Positions 8,555 to 16,200 of a stretch of 64,000 bases of DNA are shown here, piece after piece. Below the pieces are notes generated by a model. The model was not told the origin of the DNA. It saw only the letters and a program-made list of their open reading frames with translations, and did no database searches. This stretch comes from CAVQSS01 sp963746605. Its GTDB lineage: Bacteria; Desulfobacterota; RBG-13-43-22. The stretch is taken from contig CAVVCH010000042.1 of NCBI GenBank assembly GCA_963746605.1, positions 31,376 to 95,375 on the forward strand, given 5' to 3'. Each line of letters opens with the position of its first letter. Position 1 is the first letter of the stretch. The position numbers and the translations under genes are program-made.

Positions 8555-8701
8555 ACCATAAAACGGTTAATTAACACTCACTTCATCGCCAAAGGCCGGA
8601 ACGGCCTGTTCATCGTCAATCCGAGCACAGGTAAAACCTTTCTGGTCAAGGCCCTGGTCTATGCCGCCTGCAATGCCAACATTAAATGCCTATTGATTTA
8701 G
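8555..8701 (+). pseudogene. istB: IstB-like ATPase fragment (IS21 family)
   Basis: An internal frame of about 48 codons reads HFIAKGRNGLFIVNPSTGKT followed by FLVKALVYAAC and then a stop at 8699-8701. It resembles the Walker A region of IstB/DnaC-like helper ATPases of IS21 elements (consensus GPPGTGKTHLA then ALGYAAC), with the motif degraded to NPSTGKT. No start, flanks or partner IstA are present, so this is a scrap of an old insertion. Confidence 0.6.
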
Positions 8702-8850
8702 GATTGATATGATCGTGTGAGGAGATCTCTCAGCCAATACCCAGGAAGCCAGGAGGATGGTCAAGAGGATGAGGATCGTGGGGATTATGGCTTTCCTGTT
8801 CATGGATATCATAGCCGAACACTTCCCCTGTGAATTCACCAGCCAGGCCC

Positions 8851-9228
8851 TCAATGATGGTGGTCTCCAGGTTCTTTTTGGTCAATGGCCAAGCAGGGTT
8901 TCTTATGCTTCTTGGCCAGGCTGATGGTCAAGACTTTCCCCCCTGTTGGTCTCCTCCATGTCAAGATCAGAGTGCTGTCTGAATCCCGGACGTTCATTTC
9001 CGTTCTCACCGGGTAGCTGGTCGAATCGGTTTCCTGGATGGGATACTGTTCCGGGATTGGTCCATCTTCAGCCTTCCGACCCTTGGGACACCAGCCGCCG
9101 CAGGGGATACCGAGGTCTAAAGCAGCATCCAGGGCGGCACGGTTCCCTATTTTTCCTTGTTTTCCCATTGACTTCTTAATAAAATCGTTTAACACCTTGA
9201 GCAAATCTGCCCAAAAAATGTGAAGCAT
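8851..9228 (-). pseudogene. Circularly permuted YpsA-type SLOG protein (putative molybdenum carrier), damaged
   Basis: The 125-aa frame contains the family core RAALDAALDLGIPCGGWCPK-GRKAEDGPIPEQYP, then a RTEMNVRDSDSTLILT-like segment and LAKKHKKPCLAID. This is the pattern of proteins annotated as putative molybdenum carrier (cpYpsA in the SLOG superfamily, presumed nucleotide binding). The usual N-terminal GGQTGVD nucleotide-binding start is replaced by unrelated sequence, and the C-terminal third is missing (stop after GDHHH). It is transcribed toward the IstB scrap. It is probably inactive, though expression of the fragment cannot be excluded. Confidence 0.6.
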
Positions 9229-9245
9229 CCTCCGGAGATGTCTTG

Positions 9246-11861
9246 ATGAATCATAATCAAAAAAATCCGACTACTAGGATCTTGATCGTTGAAGACGAGA
9301 CCACCATTGCTATCGACCTAAAAACAAAGTTGGAAAGTCTTGGATACACAGTCATCGGCATGGAATTGTCGGCTGAAAAAGCGATCGAAGCCTGTCGGGA
9401 GAACTCCCCCGATTTAGTCCTAATGGACATTATCCTTCAGGGCACTATGGACGGGATCGAGGCCGCTGAAATCATCCGGTCCCGCTGGGGGATCCCCGTG
9501 GTCTTTTTGACGGACTATGCCGATCATGAGCAGCTCAAAAGGGCACAATTGGTCCACCCATTCGGCTTCCTGGTCAAACCGTATCGAGATCAGGACCTCA
9601 AGATCACGCTGGAAATGGCCTTGTCCGTTTCCAGGGTCGATGCGGAACGGAAGAAGGCCGAGGAAGCGCTGCGGAAGAGTAAGCAAATGCTTGACCGAAC
9701 TTTTGCCAGCCTCAATGAGGCTATTTTTATCGTTGACGCCTCCACGGCGAAAATCTTGGACTGTAATCCGGCTGCTACCAATCTATTCGGGTATAGCCGT
9801 GATGAGATGCTAGGGCGGACAACCGCCTTTCTACACGTTGATGAGACACGGTTGGAGGATTTTAGAAAAGCCTTGTACCCGGCGGTGAAGGAAAAAGGCC
9901 ATCTCTTCATGTCTGAATTTCAGTTGAAGCGAAAAGACGGTACCCTCTTCCCCACCGAGCACAGGGTAACCCCCCTGGAAGATGAAAATGGTCAAAGGAG
10001 TGCTTGGGTCACCGTGGTTCGGGATATTTCCGAGCAAAAGCAGGCCGCAGAAGCATTGATCAGCAGTGAAAGGAAGTATCGTGATATTTTCGAAAACGCA
10101 TTAGAAGGTATCTTTCAATCCACACCGGATGGAAGGCTGCTTGATGTTAATCCTTTTTTTGCTCAAATTGCCGGGTTTGATTCCCCCGAACAGATGCTGG
10201 CCTGTGTTACCGATATTGCCCAGCAACTCTATGTGGATCCTGGTGATAGGGAAGAACTAAAGCAATTGCTCGGCGAGAAAGGCAAGGTGGAAGGTTATGA
10301 AGTTCAGGCCCTTGCGAAAAATAAAAGGGAGATCTGGATTTCCCTTAACATGCGAACCGTCTGCGATTCTACCGGGCGTATCCTTTTCTATCAAGGGATG
10401 TTCAACGATATCACCGAACGTAAGCAAGCCGAGGAGGCATTGCGAATCAGCGAAGAGAAGTTCTCCAAAATCTTTAAAACCAGTCCTGATCCCATAGCTA
10501 TAAGCCGATTAGCTGATGGAGTTTATCTCGATGTCAACGAAAGTTTTGCCAAAGTATCTGGGTATTCCAAGAAGGAGGTTGTCGGTCGATCTCCCCTTCC
10601 CGATGATCTGGGCCTGTGGGTCCATCGGGAAGACCGTGATCGTGTTGTTGCCACCTTAAAAGAGACCGGTGAGGAACTTGAAGTTGAAATTCTGTTCCAA
10701 CGCAAAAATGGGACAATACGTAACGGCCTGTTTTCTGCGCGTGTTCTGGAGATCAACGGCGAATCTTGTCTTATTTCAATTGTATGTGACATCACCGAAC
10801 GCAAACAAGCCGAGGAGGAACTGAAAAGGTTACACGAAAATTTATCGGCGACCATTAATGCGATTCCCGATTTGCTGTTCGAAGTGGACAGGGATGGATG
10901 TATTTTTGATTACTCAGCCCCCAAAACAATCAATCTATATGTGGGACCGGATGTGTTTCTTGGAAAGCGGGTTGGGGAGGTCTTACCCCCCGATGCGGCG
11001 CAGGTTATTCAACAGGCCATAGACGAAGCGGCCAAGCATGGTAATCATAAAGGGACCGAGTTTTCTCTACCTCTGCAGGGTGAAATAAAATGGTTTGAAC
11101 TTTCCATCGCAGCCAAAGGTGACTATAAGATTCCTGGGGCGAGGTTTATCATCCTGTCACGGGACGTCACCGAGCGGAAGCAGGCCGAAGAGGCATTAAG
11201 AAAATCCAAGGACAGGCTGCGGGCTCTTTCCGCCCATCTCGAATCGGTACGTGAAGAGGAGCGGTCAAATATATCCCGGGAAATTCATGATGACCTGGGT
11301 CAGCTCCTGACCGGTCTCAAAATGGACCTCTCTTGGATCCTCCGTCATCTCAATCCGGACCAGTCGGAACTGAAAGAGAAGGCTCAAGCCATGGGCCAAC
11401 TGATCGATCAAACCGTGCAAACTGTCCGGCGGATTTCCACCGAACTGCGTCCTCGGATTCTGGATGATTTTGGCCTGGTGGCTGCCTTGGAATGGCAGGC
11501 CGGGGAGTTTACCAAAAAAATCGGGATTCCCTGCCTTTTCCGGTCAAGCGGTCCGCAGCTCGATCTGAAACCTGACCTTTCGATAGCTATTTTCCGGATA
11601 TTTCAGGAAACTCTGACCAACGTGGCCCGCCATTCAGGAGCGACCAAGGTTGAGGGTTCACTCAACAAAGACGCCAAAAGGTTGGTTCTGACGATCCGGG
11701 ACAATGGGCAGGGAATTCCCGATGAGGAGATCGTCCGATCAAAATCACTTGGTCTGGTAGGGATGCGAGAGAGAGCCCTGATCTTCGGAGGCACGGTTGA
11801 GATCAAAGGAAAAAAGGGAAAGGGGACAACGGTCATCTTGCGTTTGCCTATCACCAAATAG
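9246..11861 (+). CDS. REC-PAS(x4)-HisKA_3 hybrid sensor histidine kinase
   Basis: 871 aa from the ATG at 9246 (a TTG precedes it at 9243). Order: CheY-like receiver (about 1-120; phospho-acceptor Asp61 in LVLMDI, Lys of FLVKPY); four PAS/PAC sensor modules (about 145-265, 270-395, 400-515, 525-645), most ending in the DITERKQAEE linker; a NarX-type dimerisation domain with phospho-acceptor His (SREIHDDLGQ, about 682); and an HATPase domain (DNGQGIPDEE, GLVGMRERA). It has no membrane segment, so it is a cytosolic sensor. The N-terminal receiver suggests it is itself controlled by an upstream kinase. No cognate NarL-type regulator is adjacent. It is the only intact gene of the tRNA-linked island. 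Confidence 0.92.
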   Translation: MNHNQKNPTTRILIVEDETTIAIDLKTKLESLGYTVIGMELSAEKAIEACRENSPDLVLMDIILQGTMDGIEAAEIIRSRWGIPVVFLTDYADHEQLKRAQLVHPFGFLVKPYRDQDLKITLEMALSVSRVDAERKKAEEALRKSKQMLDRTFASLNEAIFIVDASTAKILDCNPAATNLFGYSRDEMLGRTTAFLHVDETRLEDFRKALYPAVKEKGHLFMSEFQLKRKDGTLFPTEHRVTPLEDENGQRSAWVTVVRDISEQKQAAEALISSERKYRDIFENALEGIFQSTPDGRLLDVNPFFAQIAGFDSPEQMLACVTDIAQQLYVDPGDREELKQLLGEKGKVEGYEVQALAKNKREIWISLNMRTVCDSTGRILFYQGMFNDITERKQAEEALRISEEKFSKIFKTSPDPIAISRLADGVYLDVNESFAKVSGYSKKEVVGRSPLPDDLGLWVHREDRDRVVATLKETGEELEVEILFQRKNGTIRNGLFSARVLEINGESCLISIVCDITERKQAEEELKRLHENLSATINAIPDLLFEVDRDGCIFDYSAPKTINLYVGPDVFLGKRVGEVLPPDAAQVIQQAIDEAAKHGNHKGTEFSLPLQGEIKWFELSIAAKGDYKIPGARFIILSRDVTERKQAEEALRKSKDRLRALSAHLESVREEERSNISREIHDDLGQLLTGLKMDLSWILRHLNPDQSELKEKAQAMGQLIDQTVQTVRRISTELRPRILDDFGLVAALEWQAGEFTKKIGIPCLFRSSGPQLDLKPDLSIAIFRIFQETLTNVARHSGATKVEGSLNKDAKRLVLTIRDNGQGIPDEEIVRSKSLGLVGMRERALIFGGTVEIKGKKGKGTTVILRLPITK

Positions 11862-11884
11862 GAACGGGGAAGTCCGCTATCGTA

Positions 11885-11921
11885 GTGGAAGTCGAGCGTT
11901 CCAATATCTCTCCGCCCACCA
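11885..11921 (+). repeat. Degenerate copy of the tRNA-Val 3' end (att-like direct repeat)
   Basis: 37 nt from GTGGAAGTCGAG to CCGCCCACCA match tRNA positions 8048-8084 at 33 of 37 bases, all four differences being transversions. Only the 3' half is present; the D arm and acceptor 5' strand are absent. This is the layout of an attachment site left by an element integrated into a tRNA gene. Confidence 0.75.
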
Positions 11922-11930
11922 ATTAAATCA

Positions 11931-11960
11931 AGGGGTCAGCCTAAAAAGCTGGCTCCTTTT
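11931..11960 (+). terminator. Hairpin terminator after the hybrid kinase
   Basis: Stem AGGGGTCAGC (11931-11940) pairs with GCTGGCTCCT (11948-11957) using two G-U pairs, has a 7-nt loop and is followed by TTT. It resembles the tRNA-Val terminator in position relative to the CCA and may have been carried along with the tRNA 3' copy. Confidence 0.6.
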
Positions 11961-11986
11961 ACGAAACGTGTGCCCGAATTCGGGGC

Positions 11987-13024
11987 TCAGAACTTCGCAC
12001 AGCCCTCACAGGAAGGCAACAAAGGACCCCTAGTAAAGGAACGACGAAAAAGCCTGTAATTCTTTTTCCGCCAGATATCTTTCAGCGATTCCTGGTTGAT
12101 ATTTCCAAAAACCAGGCGCTCATAGGGACGCTCCTGTCCCTGTCGGAGGTATCGACCGCCGGGGATGAGCAGGTTGGTGAACACGCAGGGGGTAACGGAA
12201 CCGTCGGAAGCTACACACAGGCCCCGGTGGATATTCTCGGTGCACTCGGATCGTTTTCTCTGGAGACGGGGGAGATGGTAATGGATCGGCAGGCCGCTCC
12301 GCGCCCCGGATCGGACTACCTGTTGGAGGAGATTCTCCAGGTCTTCGTATTCGCCCGTCGTGGCCGGCCGGAGGGCTTCTGATTCCAACTCGGCAGCGGG
12401 CACGAAATCCAAGGTGCTGACCACCACCTGGCTGAGGCCCAACCCCCCCAGGAGGGAGGGCAAAGCCTCTACATCTTTTATTCCGGAACGGAGCAGCATG
12501 TAGGCCACATGGAGCGCCGGCTTCCGGCTATCGACCCTTCTCTTTTCCCGGTCCAGTGCCCGGATGGTTTCCAGAACCTGTTCCAGTCGGGTACCCCGGC
12601 GAACGGCGTCGTTATGAATATCCGTCCCGGCCAGAGAGAAGGCCACTACATCCAACCCGGCGGCCACCAGCGAGGCTATCCGTTCCGGATTCAGAAGCAT
12701 CCCGTTCGTGGTCGTTCCCACCCGGCATCCGGCGTCTCGAGCCAGAGCGGCCATGGCAAAGAAATCCGGGTGCAGGAAGGGCTCGCCCCAGCCCTGCAGA
12801 TGAACCATTTGGGCTCGGGCAAATGCCGGCTGAAGCCTTCTGAAGGAGTCCAAAGGAAGGTACCGGTCCTGCCAGAGGTTCCGGTAGGCCGTGCGGGGGC
12901 AATAGCGGCAGGCCGCCGTACAGTCCGAGGTGACCTCAACCTGAATCCAATCAAAACGAGGTCCAAACCAGGGGAAGGGCCACCCCCCGGGGAAAACTAT
13001 TTCTTCATTTTTGGGGTTATTCAT
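11987..13024 (-). CDS. Radical SAM/SPASM-domain protein
   Basis: 345 aa. The radical SAM cluster motif CxxxCxxC is CTAACRYC at about residue 35, followed by the GWGEP (GGE-like) SAM motif near residue 79. The C-terminal part carries SPASM-like cysteines (CTENIHRGLC, TPC, CEGCAKF), which usually bind auxiliary Fe-S clusters. SPASM enzymes modify peptides or act as maturases for partner enzymes. No obvious peptide substrate gene is adjacent. It is convergent with the kinase and divergent from the YeiH gene. Confidence 0.85.
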   Translation of the reverse strand: MNNPKNEEIVFPGGWPFPWFGPRFDWIQVEVTSDCTAACRYCPRTAYRNLWQDRYLPLDSFRRLQPAFARAQMVHLQGWGEPFLHPDFFAMAALARDAGCRVGTTTNGMLLNPERIASLVAAGLDVVAFSLAGTDIHNDAVRRGTRLEQVLETIRALDREKRRVDSRKPALHVAYMLLRSGIKDVEALPSLLGGLGLSQVVVSTLDFVPAAELESEALRPATTGEYEDLENLLQQVVRSGARSGLPIHYHLPRLQRKRSECTENIHRGLCVASDGSVTPCVFTNLLIPGGRYLRQGQERPYERLVFGNINQESLKDIWRKKNYRLFRRSFTRGPLLPSCEGCAKF

Positions 13025-13079
13025 TGGGAAATCAGAGATCCGGAGTTGTCAATTCGGGGTGTTCGACTTAAGGTTAACC

Positions 13080-13108
13080 TTGACAAAATAATAACCTTCA
13101 TTAATAAT
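13080..13108 (+). promoter_or_regulatory. Sigma-70-type promoter for the YeiH/rhodanese run
   Basis: A -35 TTGACA (13080-13085) and a -10 AATAAT (13103-13108) are separated by 17 nt. They lie in the divergent gap between the radical SAM gene and the exporter gene. A start near 13115 would give a 5' leader of about 165 nt. Confidence 0.5.
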
Positions 13109-13140
13109 TCGAGGCACCTTTCAAACCGCCCCGCAGGGAA

Positions 13141-13195
13141 AAGGACTGGCGAAAACACCGGGTCTTTGACAGCCGGCCGGTCCTTGCCCAGGGCA
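13141..13195 (+). other. Structured 5' leader, possible regulatory RNA
   Basis: AAGGACTGGC (13141-13150) can pair with GCCGGTCCTT (13176-13185) over 10 bp with one G-U, enclosing a small GTC-TTT-GAC hairpin. It is directly followed by the palindrome TGCCC-A-GGGCA (13185-13195) and a strong anti-16S sequence AAAGGAGGTGA (13197-13207) that has no start codon at normal spacing. It does not match any riboswitch consensus I know. Confidence 0.35.
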
Positions 13196-13279
13196 CAAAG
13201 GAGGTGAGGAGGGTTTTAATCTTTCTATTACTTTAACGCCATCTGATTCTTAAATCAATTTAAAGAAAGGGAGGATAGC

Positions 13280-14833
13280 ATGGCAGAACAAGAAAATGCC
13301 TGTCCCGTACCGCCACGGGAAGGAATTTCCGCTCTCTGGAAACAGGAGGACTGGATGTCCGTCTGGATCGGTTTTTTCATCATTGCCCTGATCCTGTTTC
13401 TGTATTTCACCAAAGCCCTCGACGTGTCCAAAATGGCCCCTACCTACAAGTGGGCCACGGAAGGCCAGATCGCTTCCCTGGCCCCCAAATGGAAGGCCTC
13501 GATGGACCCCTTGATTCAGAATGCTGAAAAGGCCGGAGAGCTGGGGGCGGCCAACCGGCTGAAGGCGCTCAGTGAAGCCCTGACCAAGGGAGACCGGAAA
13601 GAGATTGGGGCGGCGGCGGATCGGGTGGATCGCCTCGGGGGAATACCCGGGGCCCTCGGCAAAGAAATCGCCGGGCATGCGAAAGCTCTTCCCGGAAAGG
13701 TCTTCACCGGAGAGAACATCTGGCGGGGGATCAAAATATTTATCCTCTATCTTGTTGTGGCCATTATCGGGCTGAAATTTCTCGGCGGGAATATCGGCCG
13801 GTTCATCGCCGGGTTCCCCTTGGTCTTTCTGCTGGCCTGGCTGGCCCGGATCATCGCCGGGAATGCCCTCGCCATAGACTGGGGGATCGAATATGTCATC
13901 TTTGCCCTGGTGATCGGCCTTCTTTTCAGCAATTTCTTCAAGCTGCCGGAGTGGTTCATGGAGGCAGTCCGAACGGAGTATTACATCAAATCGGGCCTGG
14001 TCGTTCTCGGCGCCGGCCTCCTCTTCTTCGAGATCGTTCAGGCCGGGTTCCTGGGGATCATTCAGGCCGTGGCCGTTATCTTTGTGGTCTGGTATTGCTG
14101 TTTCTGGCTTTGCCGAAAGCTCAAAGTCAATGACGATTTTGCCGCCGTACTTTCGAGCGCCGTTTCCATCTGCGGTGTTTCCGCGGCGATCGCCTCCTGC
14201 GGAGCCATCCAGGGCGACAAAAAGCAGCTCTCCTATGTCACTTCCCTGGTATTGATCGTGGCGGTGCCCATGATGGTGCTGATGCCCTGGGCCGCGAAGT
14301 ACTTCGGTATTCCCGACCTGGTAGCCGGGGCCTGGCTCGGCGGCACCTTGGATACCAGCGGATCGGTCGTCGCCGCCGGCGCCCTAATCAGCGAAGCCGC
14401 CATGAAGACCGGGGTCATCGTCAAATTTTCCCAGAACGCCTTGATCGGGGTGGCCGCTTTTGTTCTCGCCATCTGGTGGGCGTTCAAGCGGGGGGCGGAA
14501 ACGGGTGAAAAACCGAGCGCCATCGTGATCTGGGAACGTTTCCCCAAGTTTGTCCTCGGTTTCATTTTCGCCTCGGCCGTCTTCTCCTTTCTGCTCCATA
14601 TCGACACCGTCAACGCCACCAAAAGCGTCCTGGGGGAATTGCGGACTTGGTGGTTCGCCCTGGCCTTCGTCTCGATCGGGTTGGAGACCCGATTCACGGA
14701 CATGATCACCATGGAAGGCGGCCGGCCGGCCGTGGCCTTCATCGTGGCCCAGGCTTTCAATGTGGTCTGGACCCTGATCCTGGCTTATCTGTTGTTCGGA
14801 GGCATCTTGTTTGCCGTGCCCGATATCCGTTAG
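13280..14833 (+). CDS. yeiH: YeiH/UPF0324 family putative sulfate or sulfite exporter
   Basis: 517 aa polytopic inner-membrane protein. The conserved core includes the SICGVSAAIASCGAIQGDKK segment, then LGGTLDTSGSVVAAGALIS and a KFSQNALIG motif, typical of the conserved hypothetical 698/YeiH family proposed to export sulfate. About 11 hydrophobic segments follow an N-terminal extension with one membrane helix (about residues 30-47) and a soluble stretch of roughly 90 residues that is not part of the core family. GGGAGG at 13268-13273 precedes the ATG. The neighbouring rhodanese and MauE genes suggest a sulfur-handling unit. The transport substrate is inferred. Confidence 0.85.
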   Translation: MAEQENACPVPPREGISALWKQEDWMSVWIGFFIIALILFLYFTKALDVSKMAPTYKWATEGQIASLAPKWKASMDPLIQNAEKAGELGAANRLKALSEALTKGDRKEIGAAADRVDRLGGIPGALGKEIAGHAKALPGKVFTGENIWRGIKIFILYLVVAIIGLKFLGGNIGRFIAGFPLVFLLAWLARIIAGNALAIDWGIEYVIFALVIGLLFSNFFKLPEWFMEAVRTEYYIKSGLVVLGAGLLFFEIVQAGFLGIIQAVAVIFVVWYCCFWLCRKLKVNDDFAAVLSSAVSICGVSAAIASCGAIQGDKKQLSYVTSLVLIVAVPMMVLMPWAAKYFGIPDLVAGAWLGGTLDTSGSVVAAGALISEAAMKTGVIVKFSQNALIGVAAFVLAIWWAFKRGAETGEKPSAIVIWERFPKFVLGFIFASAVFSFLLHIDTVNATKSVLGELRTWWFALAFVSIGLETRFTDMITMEGGRPAVAFIVAQAFNVVWTLILAYLLFGGILFAVPDIR

Positions 14834-14909
14834 GCTGATTCAACGGTTCCGGACCGCTGGTCCGGAATCAAAATGGCAATTACTTTAAAAGGAAAGGAGG
14901 TGACCTATC

Positions 14910-15407
14910 GTGAAGAAAATTGTGATCGCTGCCTTGGTCATGGCCCTGGCCGTCACCGCCACCCCGATTTGGGCGGCGGATTTTTCCGCCGGCGCCCTGA
15001 AGCAGATCGAGGAACTGAAGATCCTGAGTCGGGACAAGAAGGATATCCCCGAATCGTTTGCCGGGGTAAAGAAGATCACCGGTGATGAAGTCAAGAAGTG
15101 GATCGATGCCAAGACGGCCTTTGTGCTCCTCGACAACCGCGTCCCCGCGGATTTCGAGAAAGAGCGGATCGCCGGCGCCAAGAGGCTCTCGCCCGACGAC
15201 CTGATGGAAAAAGGCCTGAAGGCCGCGGACGCCCTGGGAGTGAAGAAGACCGACAACATCGTTTTCTACTGAAACGGCGTGAAATGCTGGAGGTCTTCCG
15301 GCGCGATAGTACTTCTCCAGGATGCCGGCTACAAGAACCTGTATTGGTATCGAGATGGCCTGCCTGACTGGATCAAAAAGGGCTACCCCACTGTCGAAGG
15401 AAAATAA
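14910..15407 (+). CDS. Periplasmic rhodanese-like selenoprotein (UGA = Sec at residue 121)
   Basis: 165 aa if the in-frame TGA at 15270-15272 is read as selenocysteine. GTG start at 14910 behind a perfect AAAGGAGGTGA (14894-14904). A signal peptide (MKKIVIAALVMALAVTATP, cleavage near AADF) places it in the periplasm. The rhodanese fold runs from about residue 52: LLDNRVPADFE, an IxGAKRL motif, then DNIVFY-U-NGVKCW. The UGA stands exactly where rhodaneses carry the persulfide-forming catalytic Cys, and the frame continues for 44 conserved codons (GYKNLYWYRDGLPDW, GYP) to TAA at 15405. A SECIS-like hairpin with a GGUCU loop follows the UGA. It sits between the YeiH exporter and a terminator. 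The alternative is a nonsense mutation of TGC or TGT; conservation after the UGA argues against that. Confidence 0.78.
15270..15310 (+). promoter_or_regulatory. Bacterial SECIS-like element
   Basis: Starting 13 nt after the UGA, GCUGGA (15286-15291) pairs with UCCGGC (15297-15302), closing a GGUCU apical loop (15292-15296). The loop begins 19 nt after the UGA, in the window that SelB requires, and has the same GGUCU sequence as I recall for the E. coli fdhF SECIS, including the essential G-U. No selA, selB, selC or selD gene is in the window. Confidence 0.65.
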
Positions 15408-15426
15408 GAATCGAACCCTTTTCCCC

Positions 15427-15456
15427 GGCGGGGGCCACAGGCTCCCGCCTTTTTTT
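15427..15456 (+). terminator. Rho-independent terminator after the rhodanese
   Basis: GGCGGGGGCC (15427-15436) pairs with GGCTCCCGCC (15440-15449) with one mismatch around a 3-nt loop, followed by seven T (15450-15456). It lies 20 nt after the TAA at 15407, which fits a coding region that continues beyond the internal UGA. Confidence 0.85.
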
Positions 15457-15511
15457 CTTCCAGTCGACGAAACCGTCCAGAAAGGAAGGGGGACCCGTAT
15501 CCCTCGCCGCC

Positions 15512-15685
15512 ATGATCAGAAAAACCTTTAGGGAAGCGATCGGCCTGTTGCTGCTGGCCTTGTTCCTTGCTCTTTTGTATCACGCGGTCTCCTCTTCGGG
15601 CCTGACTCTCTTTAAGAAAAAATATCCCGGTTCTTCAACTTCCTCATTTTTTCAGGGGCCGAGTGGGGCGGGACATGGTTCCTGA
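15512..15685 (+). CDS. Small single-pass membrane protein, likely truncated anchor
   Basis: 57 aa, too short for most callers. MIRKTFREAIGLLLLALFLA followed by LLYHAVSSSGLTLFKKKYP has a positively charged N-terminus and one strong membrane helix (about residues 9-26). The remainder has no domain and overlaps the start of the MauE-like gene. Sequences of this type usually form the anchor of membrane rhodaneses that precede MauE/DoxX genes, so I infer that the rhodanese domain has been deleted. AAGGAAGGGGGA about 20 nt upstream is a loose ribosome-binding site. Confidence 0.45.
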   Translation: MIRKTFREAIGLLLLALFLALLYHAVSSSGLTLFKKKYPGSSTSSFFQGPSGAGHGS

Positions 15686-16175
15686 GGAACGCGTTTCAAA
15701 GGCCCTGTGGCCATTTTGGTTGACCGTAGTTTTCCGGTTGGTCCTGGGCGGTATCTTTTTGGTCTCGGGGCTGGCCAAGATCGCCGACCCCGTGCGCTAC
15801 CTGCTGACCCTCCGAGAATTCCGACTTCTCCCTGGGACCATGGAGGTCTTTTTGGCCCTTTATCTTCCCTGGCTGGAATTTGTATTAGGACTCAGCACGA
15901 TCCTTGGGATCCTTCACCGGACGAGTGCCCTCCTGATCGCCGGATTGAACGGCCTTTTTATCCTGGCCCTGGTCTCGGTCCTGATCCGCGGAATCGAAGT
16001 GGACTGCGGCTGTTTCGGCCTGCTGGCCGATATCCTTCATCTGCCCGACCTGGCTGATTGGAAGGCCGTGCTCAGAAACCTCATTTTTATGGTTATGGGG
16101 CTGTACATCTTCCGCTCCGAGGTCTCGTTTTATTCTCTCGAAAATTATTTTAGACAGAATTCCCGTTTCAAATAA
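15675..16175 (+). CDS. MauE/DoxX family redox membrane protein
   Basis: 166 aa from the ATG at 15675 (a GTG at 15663 gives 170 aa). Four membrane helices, with FRLVLGGIFLVSGLAKIADP at the start of the domain and the MauE-type VDCGCFG motif near residue 118, whose two Cys are probably redox active. MauE-like proteins supply electrons or disulfide chemistry to periplasmic maturation. It lies between the truncated anchor and the Tat-exported hydrolase, consistent with a periplasmic thiol or sulfur function. Confidence 0.8.
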   Translation: MVPEERVSKALWPFWLTVVFRLVLGGIFLVSGLAKIADPVRYLLTLREFRLLPGTMEVFLALYLPWLEFVLGLSTILGILHRTSALLIAGLNGLFILALVSVLIRGIEVDCGCFGLLADILHLPDLADWKAVLRNLIFMVMGLYIFRSEVSFYSLENYFRQNSRFK

Positions 16176-16200
16176 ATCACTATCTAGAAAGGGGCCGGTT

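Noticed and set aside
15098..15367. Overlapping plus-strand frame spanning the rhodanese UGA, which might explain the stop as a gene end
   Set aside because: Arg/Gly-rich shadow with no family; the conserved rhodanese residues continue in the original frame after the UGA.
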